DNA from: CAZZCU01 sp964652825 | Lineage (GTDB): Bacteria > Bdellovibrionota_B > Oligoflexia > Oligoflexales > CAZZCU01 | Direction of reading: 5' to 3' | Assembly (NCBI GenBank): GCA_964652825.1 | Contig: CAZZCU010000059.1 | Span: 1 to 6,386 of the forward strand | Length of the DNA: 6,386 nt | Part shown: positions 1-5,581 of the stretch, one piece after another | Layout of the letters: each line of letters begins with the position of its first letter | How positions within the stretch are numbered: the first letter of the stretch is position 1 | Position numbers and translations under genes: made by a program | Notes under the pieces: model-generated | Database searches by the model: none | The model's input: only the letters and a program-made list of their open reading frames with translations | Told to the model about the DNA's origin: nothing

Positions 1-22
1 GATGGCACAGGGTGCAAATCTG

Positions 23-48
23 AAAAGAATACGCCCACGTAAGTGGGC
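23..48 (-). terminator. Probable intrinsic terminator after the lipoprotein gene
   Basis: Reading the minus strand, a perfect 6-bp stem (GCCCAC at 48-43, GTGGGC at 38-33) closes a 4-nt TTAC loop. It is followed after one base by the T-rich run TATTCTTTT. The stem begins 13 nt past the TGA stop of the lipoprotein gene, where a terminator is expected. The stem is short and the T run is interrupted, so termination may be incomplete. On the plus strand the hairpin is not followed by T residues, so it is read as acting leftward only. Confidence 0.6.
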
Positions 49-61
49 CAGTTTAGGAAAA

Positions 62-592
62 TCACTTCGGGCAAGGGCCAGGCGCATTCACGCATACTGA
101 TACTGTTTTCATCGCATCTGAGATCAGATAAATCGTCCAGTAATTCTCGCTGGTCTGTGCACATTGATCAAAATGAAACGTATCCTTCTGTGCCGCCAAA
201 AACGCATCGATGTCTTTCATACCATCAGCGCCCACATCCATATGACTGAGCAAACCTGAATGCGTACATTCGACATCCTTAACCAAGCTGACACTACTGC
301 ACGTATTCTTGAAACGATCGTAGTATTGGCCACTCTCGTTACAAACGTTTACTTGCTGACGTTGCTGATTGCTGCCAACGGGCGCACCAAATTTGTAGGC
401 TATATTATTAGTTCTGGTACTGGAATTCGCATTTGAGAACAAATCATCACCCGTATTCGCTCCGTCACGACTGACCTGGTCGTCGTTACTCGACAAAGCA
501 CTAGGCGGAGGCGGCGGTGCATCTACCTGACAACCAGCAACCATCGTCGCCGCGGCCAAGCTTGCTAAGACTGTGTAGTATAACGCCTTCAT
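62..592 (-). CDS. Predicted outer-membrane lipoprotein, cysteine-rich, function unknown
   Basis: I do not recognise the family. From the ATG at 592 the product is 176 aa. It has a classic lipoprotein signal: MK, a hydrophobic stretch (about residues 3-19), then the lipobox VAGC with the lipidated Cys at 21. Gln at +2 instead of Asp predicts outer-membrane sorting. A Pro5 run (26-30) and a Ser/Asn/Asp-rich linker (to about 63) follow. The globular part (about 64-176) has six cysteines (84, 98, 109, 144, 167, 174), enough for three disulfides in the periplasm or at the surface. An in-frame ATG at 643 would put 17 extra residues before the signal peptide. The 592 start is preferred because it places the signal peptide at the N-terminus and has a G-rich Shine-Dalgarno (GGTGGGG) a few bases upstream. 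The gene lies 147 bp after the flagellin and probably has its own promoter. Annotation as a lipoprotein is confident; its role is unknown. Confidence 0.82.
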   Translation of the reverse strand: MKALYYTVLASLAAATMVAGCQVDAPPPPPSALSSNDDQVSRDGANTGDDLFSNANSSTRTNNIAYKFGAPVGSNQQRQQVNVCNESGQYYDRFKNTCSSVSLVKDVECTHSGLLSHMDVGADGMKDIDAFLAAQKDTFHFDQCAQTSENYWTIYLISDAMKTVSVCVNAPGPCPK

Positions 593-594
593 AC

Positions 595-622
595 ATCCCC
601 ACCCATGATTGAAAAGGAGGAT
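595..622 (-). promoter_or_regulatory. Possible hairpin masking the lipoprotein ribosome binding site
   Basis: On the minus strand, ATCCTC (622-617) can pair with GGGGAT (600-595) using one G-U wobble. This would enclose the G-rich ribosome binding site just upstream of the ATG at 592. The loop is about 16 nt, so the structure is weak. Reported as a possibility only. Confidence 0.15.
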
Positions 623-686
623 ACGTTGTTGATAAACCCTCATCGGTACCTGCCCGTAAAATGTTTAGGCAAAACAAAATAAAGAT

Positions 687-716
687 ATTAAACCAATAAT
701 AGCAAATAGTTATCAA
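687..716 (-). promoter_or_regulatory. Candidate sigma-70-type promoter for the lipoprotein gene
   Basis: The 147-bp gap between the flagellin stop and the lipoprotein start is AT-rich in its upstream half. On the minus strand it contains TTGATA (716-711) and TTTAAT (692-687) separated by 18 bp, each a partial match to the -35 and -10 consensus. Transcription would begin near 680 and give a leader of almost 90 nt. I see no clear terminator after the flagellin gene, so read-through from upstream is also possible. AT-rich DNA gives such matches easily. Confidence 0.3.
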
Positions 717-739
717 TGGTCTTGTCGGCTGTTTTTCGT

Positions 740-1666
740 TTACTGCTGTAAAAGCTGAAGAGCAATATTGGGGATTTGATTGGCCTGGGCCAAAACAGCG
801 ACACCTGCTTGCTGCAAGATGTTTAACTGAGTGTACTCGGCGGTCTCGGCGGCAAAATCCGCATCCTTGATGCGTGAACGCGCGGCACTGAGATTCTCAA
901 TAGAAACACCAAGATTGCGATCCGTGGACATGAAGCGATTCTGCAAGGCCCCTAAGTCGGCACGATAAGATGCCAACTGCTGCATGGCCTCGTCGAGCCT
1001 GGTAATAGAGCGCTGCGCATCAAACTTGGTGAGTACATTCGTGCCGGCCTCGTTCTGCGAACTACCGATCATCAGCGAGCCTTCGCCATCCGTAGTTGCA
1101 TTCATGCGATCAAAATTCATGCGGATAATGTTTACCGGATTGTGAACATCCAGAGAATCAGACATGGGGAAGTAGTCTTTGCCAACTTGAATCTCGAGTG
1201 GCGATTGATTGTGACCCAACATCAATTCCATCGGCAGCTCTTTGTCACCAGTCAATAAACGCGTACCGTTAAAGTCGGTTGAGGTTGCGATACGATCGAT
1301 CTCGTCTTTTAAAGCCATGAATTCGCGATTCAAAAAGTCGCGCTCGGTCGCACCAATAGTGTCAGAAGCCGCCTGAATCGACAACTCGCGTAGACGCACC
1401 ATGATATTAGTGATCTCTTCGAGCCCGCCTTCGGCCACTTGAACCATCGAGATGGCATCGTTGGCATTCCGACGTGCCTGTTCCAGAGAACGGATATCAG
1501 CACGCAAACCTTCCGAGATCGCCATGCCCGCCGCATCGTCAGCCGCGCGTACAATCCGATGACCGGACGATAGCTTTTCCATCGTCCGACCCAGTCGCGT
1601 CGACGTCAAATTCAGCGTGCGCTGTGCATTAAGCGACGCGATATTGGTCTGAATGCGAAGACCCAA
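740..1666 (-). CDS. fliC: Flagellin (flagellar filament subunit), TTG start
   Basis: Structural subunit of the flagellar filament, 308 aa, exported by the flagellar type III apparatus. The conserved flagellin N-terminus is complete: LRIQTNIASLNAQR (3-16), SSGHRI (33-38), AADDAAGMAIS (41-51) and RLRELSIQAASDT (91-103). The C-terminal D1/D0 helices end with SRIKDADFAAET (264-275) and VLAQANQ (291-297). The variable middle is short, so no large outer domain is expected, as in Bdellovibrio-type flagellins. The start codon is TTG. It is supported because MGLRI is the usual flagellin N-terminus, because an in-frame TAG lies only three codons upstream, and because the next ATG (codon 29) would delete D0. 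An AGGGTGA ribosome binding site lies 4 nt upstream. The gene begins 9 nt after the reductase stop and probably shares its transcript; I found no sigma-28 or sigma-54 promoter motif just upstream. Family assignment is firm. The number after fliC cannot be assigned, since relatives carry several flagellin genes. Confidence 0.95.
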   Translation of the reverse strand: MGLRIQTNIASLNAQRTLNLTSTRLGRTMEKLSSGHRIVRAADDAAGMAISEGLRADIRSLEQARRNANDAISMVQVAEGGLEEITNIMVRLRELSIQAASDTIGATERDFLNREFMALKDEIDRIATSTDFNGTRLLTGDKELPMELMLGHNQSPLEIQVGKDYFPMSDSLDVHNPVNIIRMNFDRMNATTDGEGSLMIGSSQNEAGTNVLTKFDAQRSITRLDEAMQQLASYRADLGALQNRFMSTDRNLGVSIENLSAARSRIKDADFAAETAEYTQLNILQQAGVAVLAQANQIPNIALQLLQQ

Positions 1667-1670
1667 AAAA

Positions 1671-1677
1671 TCACCCT
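1671..1677 (-). promoter_or_regulatory. Ribosome binding site fixing the flagellin TTG start
   Basis: On the minus strand AGGGTGA lies 4 nt before the TTG at 1666-1664 and overlaps the TAG stop of the upstream reductase gene. The GGTGA part matches the anti-Shine-Dalgarno complement. The overlap suggests that flagellin translation is coupled to termination of the upstream gene. Confidence 0.5.
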
Positions 1678-2320
1678 AAGATTTGTTGATCATATAATGT
1701 AAGAATACATGACTTCCCTTGGGCTGAGAAGACAACAGCCGCAACGCCTTGGGGCCGGCGAGTCCTGAATTCAGCAGATTGGGGGCATCCTCGCTCCCAA
1801 CCAGCAACGGGCATAGCGTCAAACGCAGCTCATCGACCAATCCTTCCGCATAAAAAAGCTGATTGATCTGACCACCGCCAAAGAGCAAAACCCGCTCGCA
1901 GCCCGCCTGGCGAAGCTGATCATAAACAAAACGCGCCGGATGCGCGGTACCATATGTCAAATTTTTGACGGCGCCAGAAGATGCCGCCGCTGCTGGAATC
2001 GATACTGATTCGGGCGAAACCACCCAGCGCGGAATCTGCTCCTGACGCCAGAATTCGAGCTGATCTTCCAGCCCGTGACGCGTCATCACTACCCACAGCG
2101 GATACTTGCCACCGCGGCCGATCTGTTGCCAGGCCTTGCCACTAGCACGCATGGAGTTGGCACCAGTGATGATCGCATCCGCCTGCGTAATCTGCTGGCG
2201 CACAAATTCGCGATCCTCTTCGTCGGTGAAACCATAACGACGACGGTCCGCATCGCTTTCACGCGGATGCAGACCGATCTTGCCATCGAGGCTGGCAGCC
2301 ATCACATTAGTTATGATCAT
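1676..2320 (-). CDS. Stand-alone RibD C-terminal-type (dihydrofolate reductase fold) reductase
   Basis: A 214-aa protein matching the RibD C-terminal domain superfamily, which in riboflavin synthesis reduces a ribosylamino-pyrimidine with NADPH and shares the dihydrofolate reductase fold. Visible signatures are the N-terminal strand with SLDGKIG (10-16), ADAIITGANSMRA (47-59), the glycine-rich cofactor segment LLFGGGQIN (145-153) and the closing EGLVDELRLTLCPLLVG (159-175). There is no N-terminal zinc deaminase domain, so this is not a complete bifunctional RibD. Stand-alone members include pyrimidine reductases and uncharacterised pteridine or antifolate-type reductases, and the substrate cannot be read from sequence. 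The ATG at 2320 is 7 nt after the carD stop and has no convincing Shine-Dalgarno, so translation may depend on coupling to carD. Its stop lies 9 nt before the flagellin start, in the same frame. No other riboflavin gene is in the window, which argues against calling it ribD. Confidence 0.87.
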   Translation of the reverse strand: MIITNVMAASLDGKIGLHPRESDADRRRYGFTDEEDREFVRQQITQADAIITGANSMRASGKAWQQIGRGGKYPLWVVMTRHGLEDQLEFWRQEQIPRWVVSPESVSIPAAAASSGAVKNLTYGTAHPARFVYDQLRQAGCERVLLFGGGQINQLFYAEGLVDELRLTLCPLLVGSEDAPNLLNSGLAGPKALRLLSSQPKGSHVFLHYMINKS

Positions 2321-2327
2321 AGATTAT

Positions 2328-2810
2328 TTATGCCAGAAGCATTTGATCCAGTTCTTGCTCGACTTTTGCCTCTTCGCGAGAACATGCCGCGCTGATTTCA
2401 GCCACGATCATGGATTTAGCACGATCGAGCATCTTTTTCTCGCCGAAGGAGAGATCTTTATCCGTCTTGAGCGTACACAAGTCACGTAATACCTCAGCCA
2501 CATCACGGACCGAGCCAGTGCGAAGCTTGTCATTGAATTCGCGGAAACGACGATTCCAGGTGGTCTGGCTGACACGACCCGGGCTCTTTAATATAGAATA
2601 AACGTCTTTGACCTGAGCATCGGAAATCACCCGACGCATCCCGGCGCGCACCGAAGCAGCGGTGGGGACCATAACCGTCGCGCCCGAAGAAATAATCTGC
2701 AACACGTAGAAGTCTTGATTACTACCGCCAATACTGCGGCTTTCGATCTTGCGAATGACACCGACGCCGTGAGCTGGATAAACTGCTTTGTCGCCGATTT
2801 TGAATTGCAT
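2328..2810 (-). CDS. carD: CarD/CdnL-family transcriptional regulator
   Basis: A 160-aa protein of the CarD_CdnL_TRCF family. These bind the RNA polymerase beta subunit through an N-terminal Tudor-like domain and stabilise open promoter complexes, notably at rRNA and growth genes, through a C-terminal helical domain. The N-terminal domain is clear (about 1-60): FKIGDKAVYPAHGVGVI (3-19) is the family hallmark, followed by a strand-rich stretch ending in MVPT (47-50). The C-terminal helical part (about 65-157) has the conserved tryptophan W85 in TTWNRRFREF and a late helix FGEKKMLDRAKSMIVAEI (122-139). Length is typical for CdnL; there is no HMGA-like DNA-binding tail as in Myxococcus CarD. A good ribosome binding site (AGAGG, spaced about 6 nt) precedes the ATG. 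It is the first gene of the leftward block, behind a long leader and a near-consensus promoter. The symbol carD is used for the family; cdnL would be equally apt. Confidence 0.93.
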   Translation of the reverse strand: MQFKIGDKAVYPAHGVGVIRKIESRSIGGSNQDFYVLQIISSGATVMVPTAASVRAGMRRVISDAQVKDVYSILKSPGRVSQTTWNRRFREFNDKLRTGSVRDVAEVLRDLCTLKTDKDLSFGEKKMLDRAKSMIVAEISAACSREEAKVEQELDQMLLA

Positions 2811-2845
2811 AATGAACCTCTTCCGTGTAAACGCCTGGTACGGCT

Positions 2846-2866
2846 GTGAGTAGCTACGCTGCTCAC
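2846..2866 (-). repeat. Imperfect inverted repeat in the carD leader
   Basis: Nine-base arms (2846-2854 and 2858-2866) flank the 3-nt centre TAC. All positions pair except one, which is a G-T wobble in plus-strand RNA and an A-C mismatch in minus-strand RNA. The outer five pairs, GTGAG and CTCAC, are perfect. It sits about 35-55 nt upstream of the carD start codon and next to the AT stretch TTATATAT (2871-2878). It could be an operator-like site or a leader hairpin. It is not followed by a T run, so it is not a terminator. Confidence 0.4.
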
Positions 2867-2894
2867 TACCTTATATATGGACCTGGCACGTTAA

Positions 2895-2909
2895 CCGACG
2901 CTGAGTCGG
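2895..2909 (-). repeat. Small perfect inverted repeat in the carD leader
   Basis: CCGAC (2895-2899) and GTCGG (2905-2909) form a perfect 5-bp stem with a 5-nt loop. It would lie inside the carD 5' leader if transcription starts near 2998. Five pairs can occur by chance. It is listed because a second inverted repeat lies 28 bp further towards carD in the same leader. Confidence 0.3.
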
Positions 2910-3004
2910 AGTAGACGCCCTACAGACAAACCAGCTGCCACAGAAAAAAGATTGGAACAAAACCACAGGTAGAGCTTTAAAGGACTTTACTTTTGTCGCT
3001 CCAA

Positions 3005-3033
3005 GTTATAGATCGTATGTTGGAATTTGTCAA
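3005..3033 (-). promoter_or_regulatory. Strong sigma-70-type promoter for the carD operon
   Basis: The minus strand has an exact TTGACA (3033-3028), a 17-bp spacer, and TATAAC (3010-3005), five of six matches to the -10 consensus. This is the best promoter match in the window and points towards carD. Transcription would begin near 2998, giving a leader of about 190 nt before the carD ATG. It is assigned from consensus and position only. Confidence 0.7.
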
Positions 3034-3058
3034 ATATAACTTTAACAAATTACCAATT

Positions 3059-3087
3059 TTATTAAAATCAGTAGTGATTTTTAATAA
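3059..3087. repeat. AT-rich inverted repeat between the divergent promoters
   Basis: The left arm TTATTAAAATCA (3059-3070) and right arm TGATTTTTAATAA (3075-3087) are complementary along 12 positions apart from one extra T in the right arm. They surround a 4-nt GTAG centre. The inner seven pairs (AAAATCA with TGATTTT) are perfect. It abuts the TATAAT at 3089 on the rpsO side and lies 25 bp from the carD -35 element. This position suits an operator, but the high AT content makes chance inverted repeats more likely. Confidence 0.5.
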
Positions 3088-3088
3088 T

Positions 3089-3094
3089 TATAAT
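3089..3094 (+). promoter_or_regulatory. Candidate -10 element of the rpsO promoter
   Basis: An exact TATAAT lies about 80 bp before the rpsO start. No good -35 hexamer is found 16-18 bp upstream, since that stretch is occupied by the inverted repeat. The promoter may therefore need an activator or rely on the -10 and AT-rich upstream DNA. Weaker alternatives exist further upstream (for example TTGTCG at 2993-2998 with TATGTT at 3016-3021). Transcription from this box would begin near 3101. Confidence 0.4.
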
Positions 3095-3121
3095 AAAGCA
3101 GATAAGCTCTTTTAAAAGCGA

Positions 3122-3160
3122 GTCTGAGAATAAGTTGTTGTAATTACTGAGTTTTTGGAC
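3122..3160 (+). promoter_or_regulatory. Possible structured rpsO leader (S15 autoregulation candidate)
   Basis: In the presumed rpsO leader, GTCTGAGAAT (3122-3131) can pair along ten contiguous positions, four of them G-U wobbles, with GTTTTTGGAC (3151-3160). The loop of 19 nt itself contains the palindrome GTAATTAC (3140-3147). The stem ends 3 nt before the ribosome binding site. S15 represses its own mRNA through leader structures in several bacteria, but these differ between lineages. I cannot match this one to a known class, so the regulatory reading is inference. Confidence 0.25.
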
Positions 3161-3175
3161 GTAGAGGAAAATAGC

Positions 3176-3445
3176 ATGGCTCTCGCTGGATCTGACATCA
3201 AGGCAATCGTTAAAAAGCACGCAAAAAACGATAAGGACACCGGCTCTAGCGCCGCGCAGGTTGCATTGCTGACCAAGCGCCTTAACGATCTCAACGAGCA
3301 TTTTCGCAAGCATTCTAAAGACCATCACTCTCGCCGCGGCCTTATGAAAATGGTAGGTCAACGCAAACGTCTGTTAACGTACATGCAACGTACCGATGCT
3401 GACGGCTACAAAAAGCTGATCGACGAGCTTGGTCTCCGCAAATAA
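3176..3445 (+). CDS. rpsO: 30S ribosomal protein S15
   Basis: An 89-aa protein, exactly the usual length of bacterial S15. It binds the three-way junction in the central domain of 16S rRNA early in 30S assembly and helps form bridges to the 50S subunit. Hallmarks are DTGSSAAQVALLTKRL (21-36), the rRNA-binding segment KDHHSRRGL (48-56), and the following basic helix with MVGQRKRLLTYM (59-70). The ATG at 3176 is chosen over an in-frame TTG at 3155. MALAGSDIK is a normal S15 N-terminus once the Met is removed, and GAGGAAA lies about 8 nt upstream. It is the first gene of the rightward block, 39 nt before pnp, reproducing the widespread rpsO-pnp arrangement. Confidence 0.98.
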   Translation: MALAGSDIKAIVKKHAKNDKDTGSSAAQVALLTKRLNDLNEHFRKHSKDHHSRRGLMKMVGQRKRLLTYMQRTDADGYKKLIDELGLRK

Positions 3446-3472
3446 GTTTCTTCTTTTTTTTACCGCGACCGT

Positions 3473-3476
3473 AGGA
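3473..3476 (+). promoter_or_regulatory. pnp ribosome binding site after a T-rich spacer
   Basis: The 39-nt rpsO-pnp gap begins with a pyrimidine run that ends in eight consecutive T (3454-3461). It then has AGGA (3473-3476) 8 nt before the pnp ATG. No strong hairpin precedes the T run; the best is a 3-bp GAG/CTC pair in the rpsO end. It is therefore not called a terminator, although an intercistronic attenuator occupies this gap in E. coli. Confidence 0.5.
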
Positions 3477-3484
3477 AATCCTGA

Positions 3485-5572
3485 ATGTCCATTATTCGTA
3501 AAGTCCGCCTTGGCGACAAAGAAATCCAATTTGAATTCCAAAAATATGCAAAACTGACCAACGCCTCGGTGATGGTCAGTTGCGGTGACACGCAAATACT
3601 CGTCACCGTTACTGCCGCCGATGAGCCCAAACCTGATCAAGACTTCTTCCCGCTAACTGTTGATTACATCGAAAAATTTTATGCAGCTGGTCGTATCCCC
3701 GGTGGCTTTATAAAACGCGAAACCCGTCCGTCGGAGCGCGAAACATTAACATCGCGCGTGATTGACCGTCCGCTACGTCCGAGTTTTCCAGAAGGCTATA
3801 TGTGCGAGACACACGTTGTGTGCACCGTCATGTCGCTGGATCCTGAGCATCACCCGGCGTCGCTGGCATTAGTGGGTGCAAGCGCGGCATTAATGATTAG
3901 CGATATCCCTTTCAATGGTCCCGTGGCTTCGGTTCGTTTGGGCATGAAAGACGGTAAGTATGTCGTTGACCCAGGTGAAATGGAAGTAACCGATCTCGAT
4001 TTAAATATTGCCGCACGCCCGGGCGCCATCTTAATGGTGGAAGCCGGCGCTAATTTCTTTAGCGAAGAGCAAATGCTCGACGCTTTTGATTATGCGCAAA
4101 AACTCATGCAGCCGTTATTCGATATGCAGATCGAATTGCAAAAAGAAATCGGCCTTCCCAAACGTCAGCTTGTCAAAGCCGCCACCGATGAGACGCTTAA
4201 AGCCGACGTCGAGCGCCTCGCTAAAGCAGGCGTCTTGAAAGCTTTTGCCACCAAAGAAAAGAAGCTTCGCGGCAGCAGCCTGAAAGAAGTCGCCAAACTC
4301 GCGCACACGGAACTCAATCCGACTGCCGACTCGGCTGTCAAAAAACAAATCAACGCTGCCATCGAAGATCTTATGTACAGCTCAATGCGCGGCATGATCC
4401 TCGATGACAAGAAACGCATCGATGGGCGCGGCATGGAAGACATCCGTCCGATTGCCTGTGAAACTGGTATTCTAAAGCGCCCACACGGCTCGGCTTTGTT
4501 CCAGCGCGGCGAGACACAAGCACTGGCAACGGTGACTCTTGGTGCTGCTGAAGACGAACAACGTCTGGACTCGATTCTTACTCCAGATGCCAGCAAACGT
4601 TTCATGTTGCATTATAACTTCCCGCCCTTTTCTGTGGGTGAAGCTCGTCCACTACGTGCTCCTGGTCGTCGTGAGATCGGTCACGGTGCCTTGGCAGAAC
4701 GCGCTATTTCACGAGTGCTTCCCGATGCCGCAAAATTTGGCTACACGATCCGCCTGGTTTCGGAAGTCCTTGAATCAAATGGTTCGTCATCGATGGCGAC
4801 CGTATGCGCCGGCACCATGGCATTGTTACATGCAGGGGTTCCGATTGCCGAGCCAGTGGCTGGTATCGCCATGGGCTTGATCAAAGAAGGCGACAAGTAC
4901 GCAGTGCTCTCTGACATCCTTGGTGACGAAGATCACCTGGGTGATATGGATTTCAAAGTCTGCGGTGGCGCACGTGGTATTACCGCCTTGCAAATGGACA
5001 TCAAGATTGATGGCCTGTCGCGCGAGATCATGGAAAAAGCACTGGCACAAGCTAAACGCGGCCGTGAATTTATTCTCGGCAAACTAACGGCAACCATCAG
5101 CACGCCTGGCGATATCAGTGTTTATGCACCGCAAATCTTCCAACTTAAAGTTAAGCCGGACAAGATTCGTGACCTCATTGGCCCTGGCGGCAAGATGATC
5201 AAGAAAATCGTCGCCGAGACTGGTGTGAAAATCGATATCGAAGATTCTGGCATGGTGAATATCGTTGCTTTTGATTCGACATCGGCGGAAGCCGCGAAGA
5301 AAATGATTCGCGATGTTACATCTGATCCGGAAGTCGGAGCGATTTTCCTCGGTACCGTGAAGAAAATCATGGATTTCGGCGCCTTTGTCGAAATCAAGCC
5401 GGGTGTCGAAGGTCTTTGCCATATCTCGCAACTAGACAATCAGCGTGTCGAACGCGTGTCTGATATCGTCAAGGAAGGCGAGGAAATCATGGTTAAGCTC
5501 TTGGAAATCGATCGCCAAGGCAAAATGAAGCTTAGCCGCAAAGAAGCCATGAAAAGCAAACCCAACGCTTAG
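3485..5572 (+). CDS. pnp: Polyribonucleotide nucleotidyltransferase (PNPase)
   Basis: A 695-aa phosphorolytic 3'-to-5' exoribonuclease that degrades mRNA to nucleoside diphosphates, works as a trimer and is a frequent RNA degradosome partner. All domains are present. The first RNase PH domain carries FFPLTVDY (54-61) and RPLRPSFPEG (95-104). A helical linker runs to about 310. The second RNase PH domain starts at RIDGRGMEDIRP (311-322). The KH domain has GPGG at 566-569, and the S1 domain runs from about 618 (GAIFLGTVKKIMDFGAFVEI) to 688. The catalytic core is intact: SSS (434-436) for phosphate binding and DILGDEDHLGDMDFK with D483, D489 and K491, matching E. coli D486, D492 and K494. The C-terminus stops soon after S1, so the protein is slightly shorter than the 711-aa E. 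coli enzyme. dut starts 9 nt downstream. Confidence 0.99.
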   Translation: MSIIRKVRLGDKEIQFEFQKYAKLTNASVMVSCGDTQILVTVTAADEPKPDQDFFPLTVDYIEKFYAAGRIPGGFIKRETRPSERETLTSRVIDRPLRPSFPEGYMCETHVVCTVMSLDPEHHPASLALVGASAALMISDIPFNGPVASVRLGMKDGKYVVDPGEMEVTDLDLNIAARPGAILMVEAGANFFSEEQMLDAFDYAQKLMQPLFDMQIELQKEIGLPKRQLVKAATDETLKADVERLAKAGVLKAFATKEKKLRGSSLKEVAKLAHTELNPTADSAVKKQINAAIEDLMYSSMRGMILDDKKRIDGRGMEDIRPIACETGILKRPHGSALFQRGETQALATVTLGAAEDEQRLDSILTPDASKRFMLHYNFPPFSVGEARPLRAPGRREIGHGALAERAISRVLPDAAKFGYTIRLVSEVLESNGSSSMATVCAGTMALLHAGVPIAEPVAGIAMGLIKEGDKYAVLSDILGDEDHLGDMDFKVCGGARGITALQMDIKIDGLSREIMEKALAQAKRGREFILGKLTATISTPGDISVYAPQIFQLKVKPDKIRDLIGPGGKMIKKIVAETGVKIDIEDSGMVNIVAFDSTSAEAAKKMIRDVTSDPEVGAIFLGTVKKIMDFGAFVEIKPGVEGLCHISQLDNQRVERVSDIVKEGEEIMVKLLEIDRQGKMKLSRKEAMKSKPNA

Positions 5573-5581
5573 GGCGACGTT

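Larger units (their letters stand above)
2811..3175. other. Divergent intergenic region between carD and rpsO
   Basis: This 365-bp stretch has no convincing gene on either strand. Its carD side (to about 2940) is moderately GC-rich and holds two small inverted repeats. Its middle and rpsO side are strongly AT-rich and hold the promoter elements and a large inverted repeat, listed separately. Both operons start here. Confidence 0.8.

Noticed and set aside
593..643. Upstream in-frame ATG at 643 for the lipoprotein
   Set aside because: It would put 17 residues ahead of the signal peptide; the ATG at 592 starts directly with MK and a hydrophobic segment leading to the lipobox.
2075..2395. Plus-strand open frame across the reductase-carD junction
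   Set aside because: It is antisense to two well-supported genes and shows no domain-like sequence.
2989..3032. Alternative plus-strand promoters such as TTGTCG/TATGTT or TTGTCA with TTACCA
   Set aside because: Matches are only partial, and the same bases make a much better minus-strand promoter; they cannot be separated from chance.
3109..3118. Perfect palindrome CTTTTAAAAG as an operator
   Set aside because: It is short and AT-only apart from its ends, so chance occurrence in this AT-rich stretch is likely; mentioned only within the rpsO leader finding.
3155..3175. In-frame TTG upstream of rpsO giving an N-terminal extension of seven residues
   Set aside because: The ATG at 3176 has a good ribosome binding site and gives exactly 89 residues with the normal S15 N-terminus.
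3068..3361. Minus-strand open frame overlapping rpsO
   Set aside because: It lies antisense to a certain ribosomal gene, has no recognisable domain, and runs into AT-rich intergenic DNA.
3446..3484. T-rich run between rpsO and pnp as an intrinsic terminator
   Set aside because: No adequate GC-rich stem precedes the T run, and pnp would be left without an obvious promoter.
4165..4605. Minus-strand open frame of 146 codons inside pnp
   Set aside because: It is a shadow of the strongly conserved pnp coding frame; its composition is Ser/Arg-rich as expected from reversed codons.
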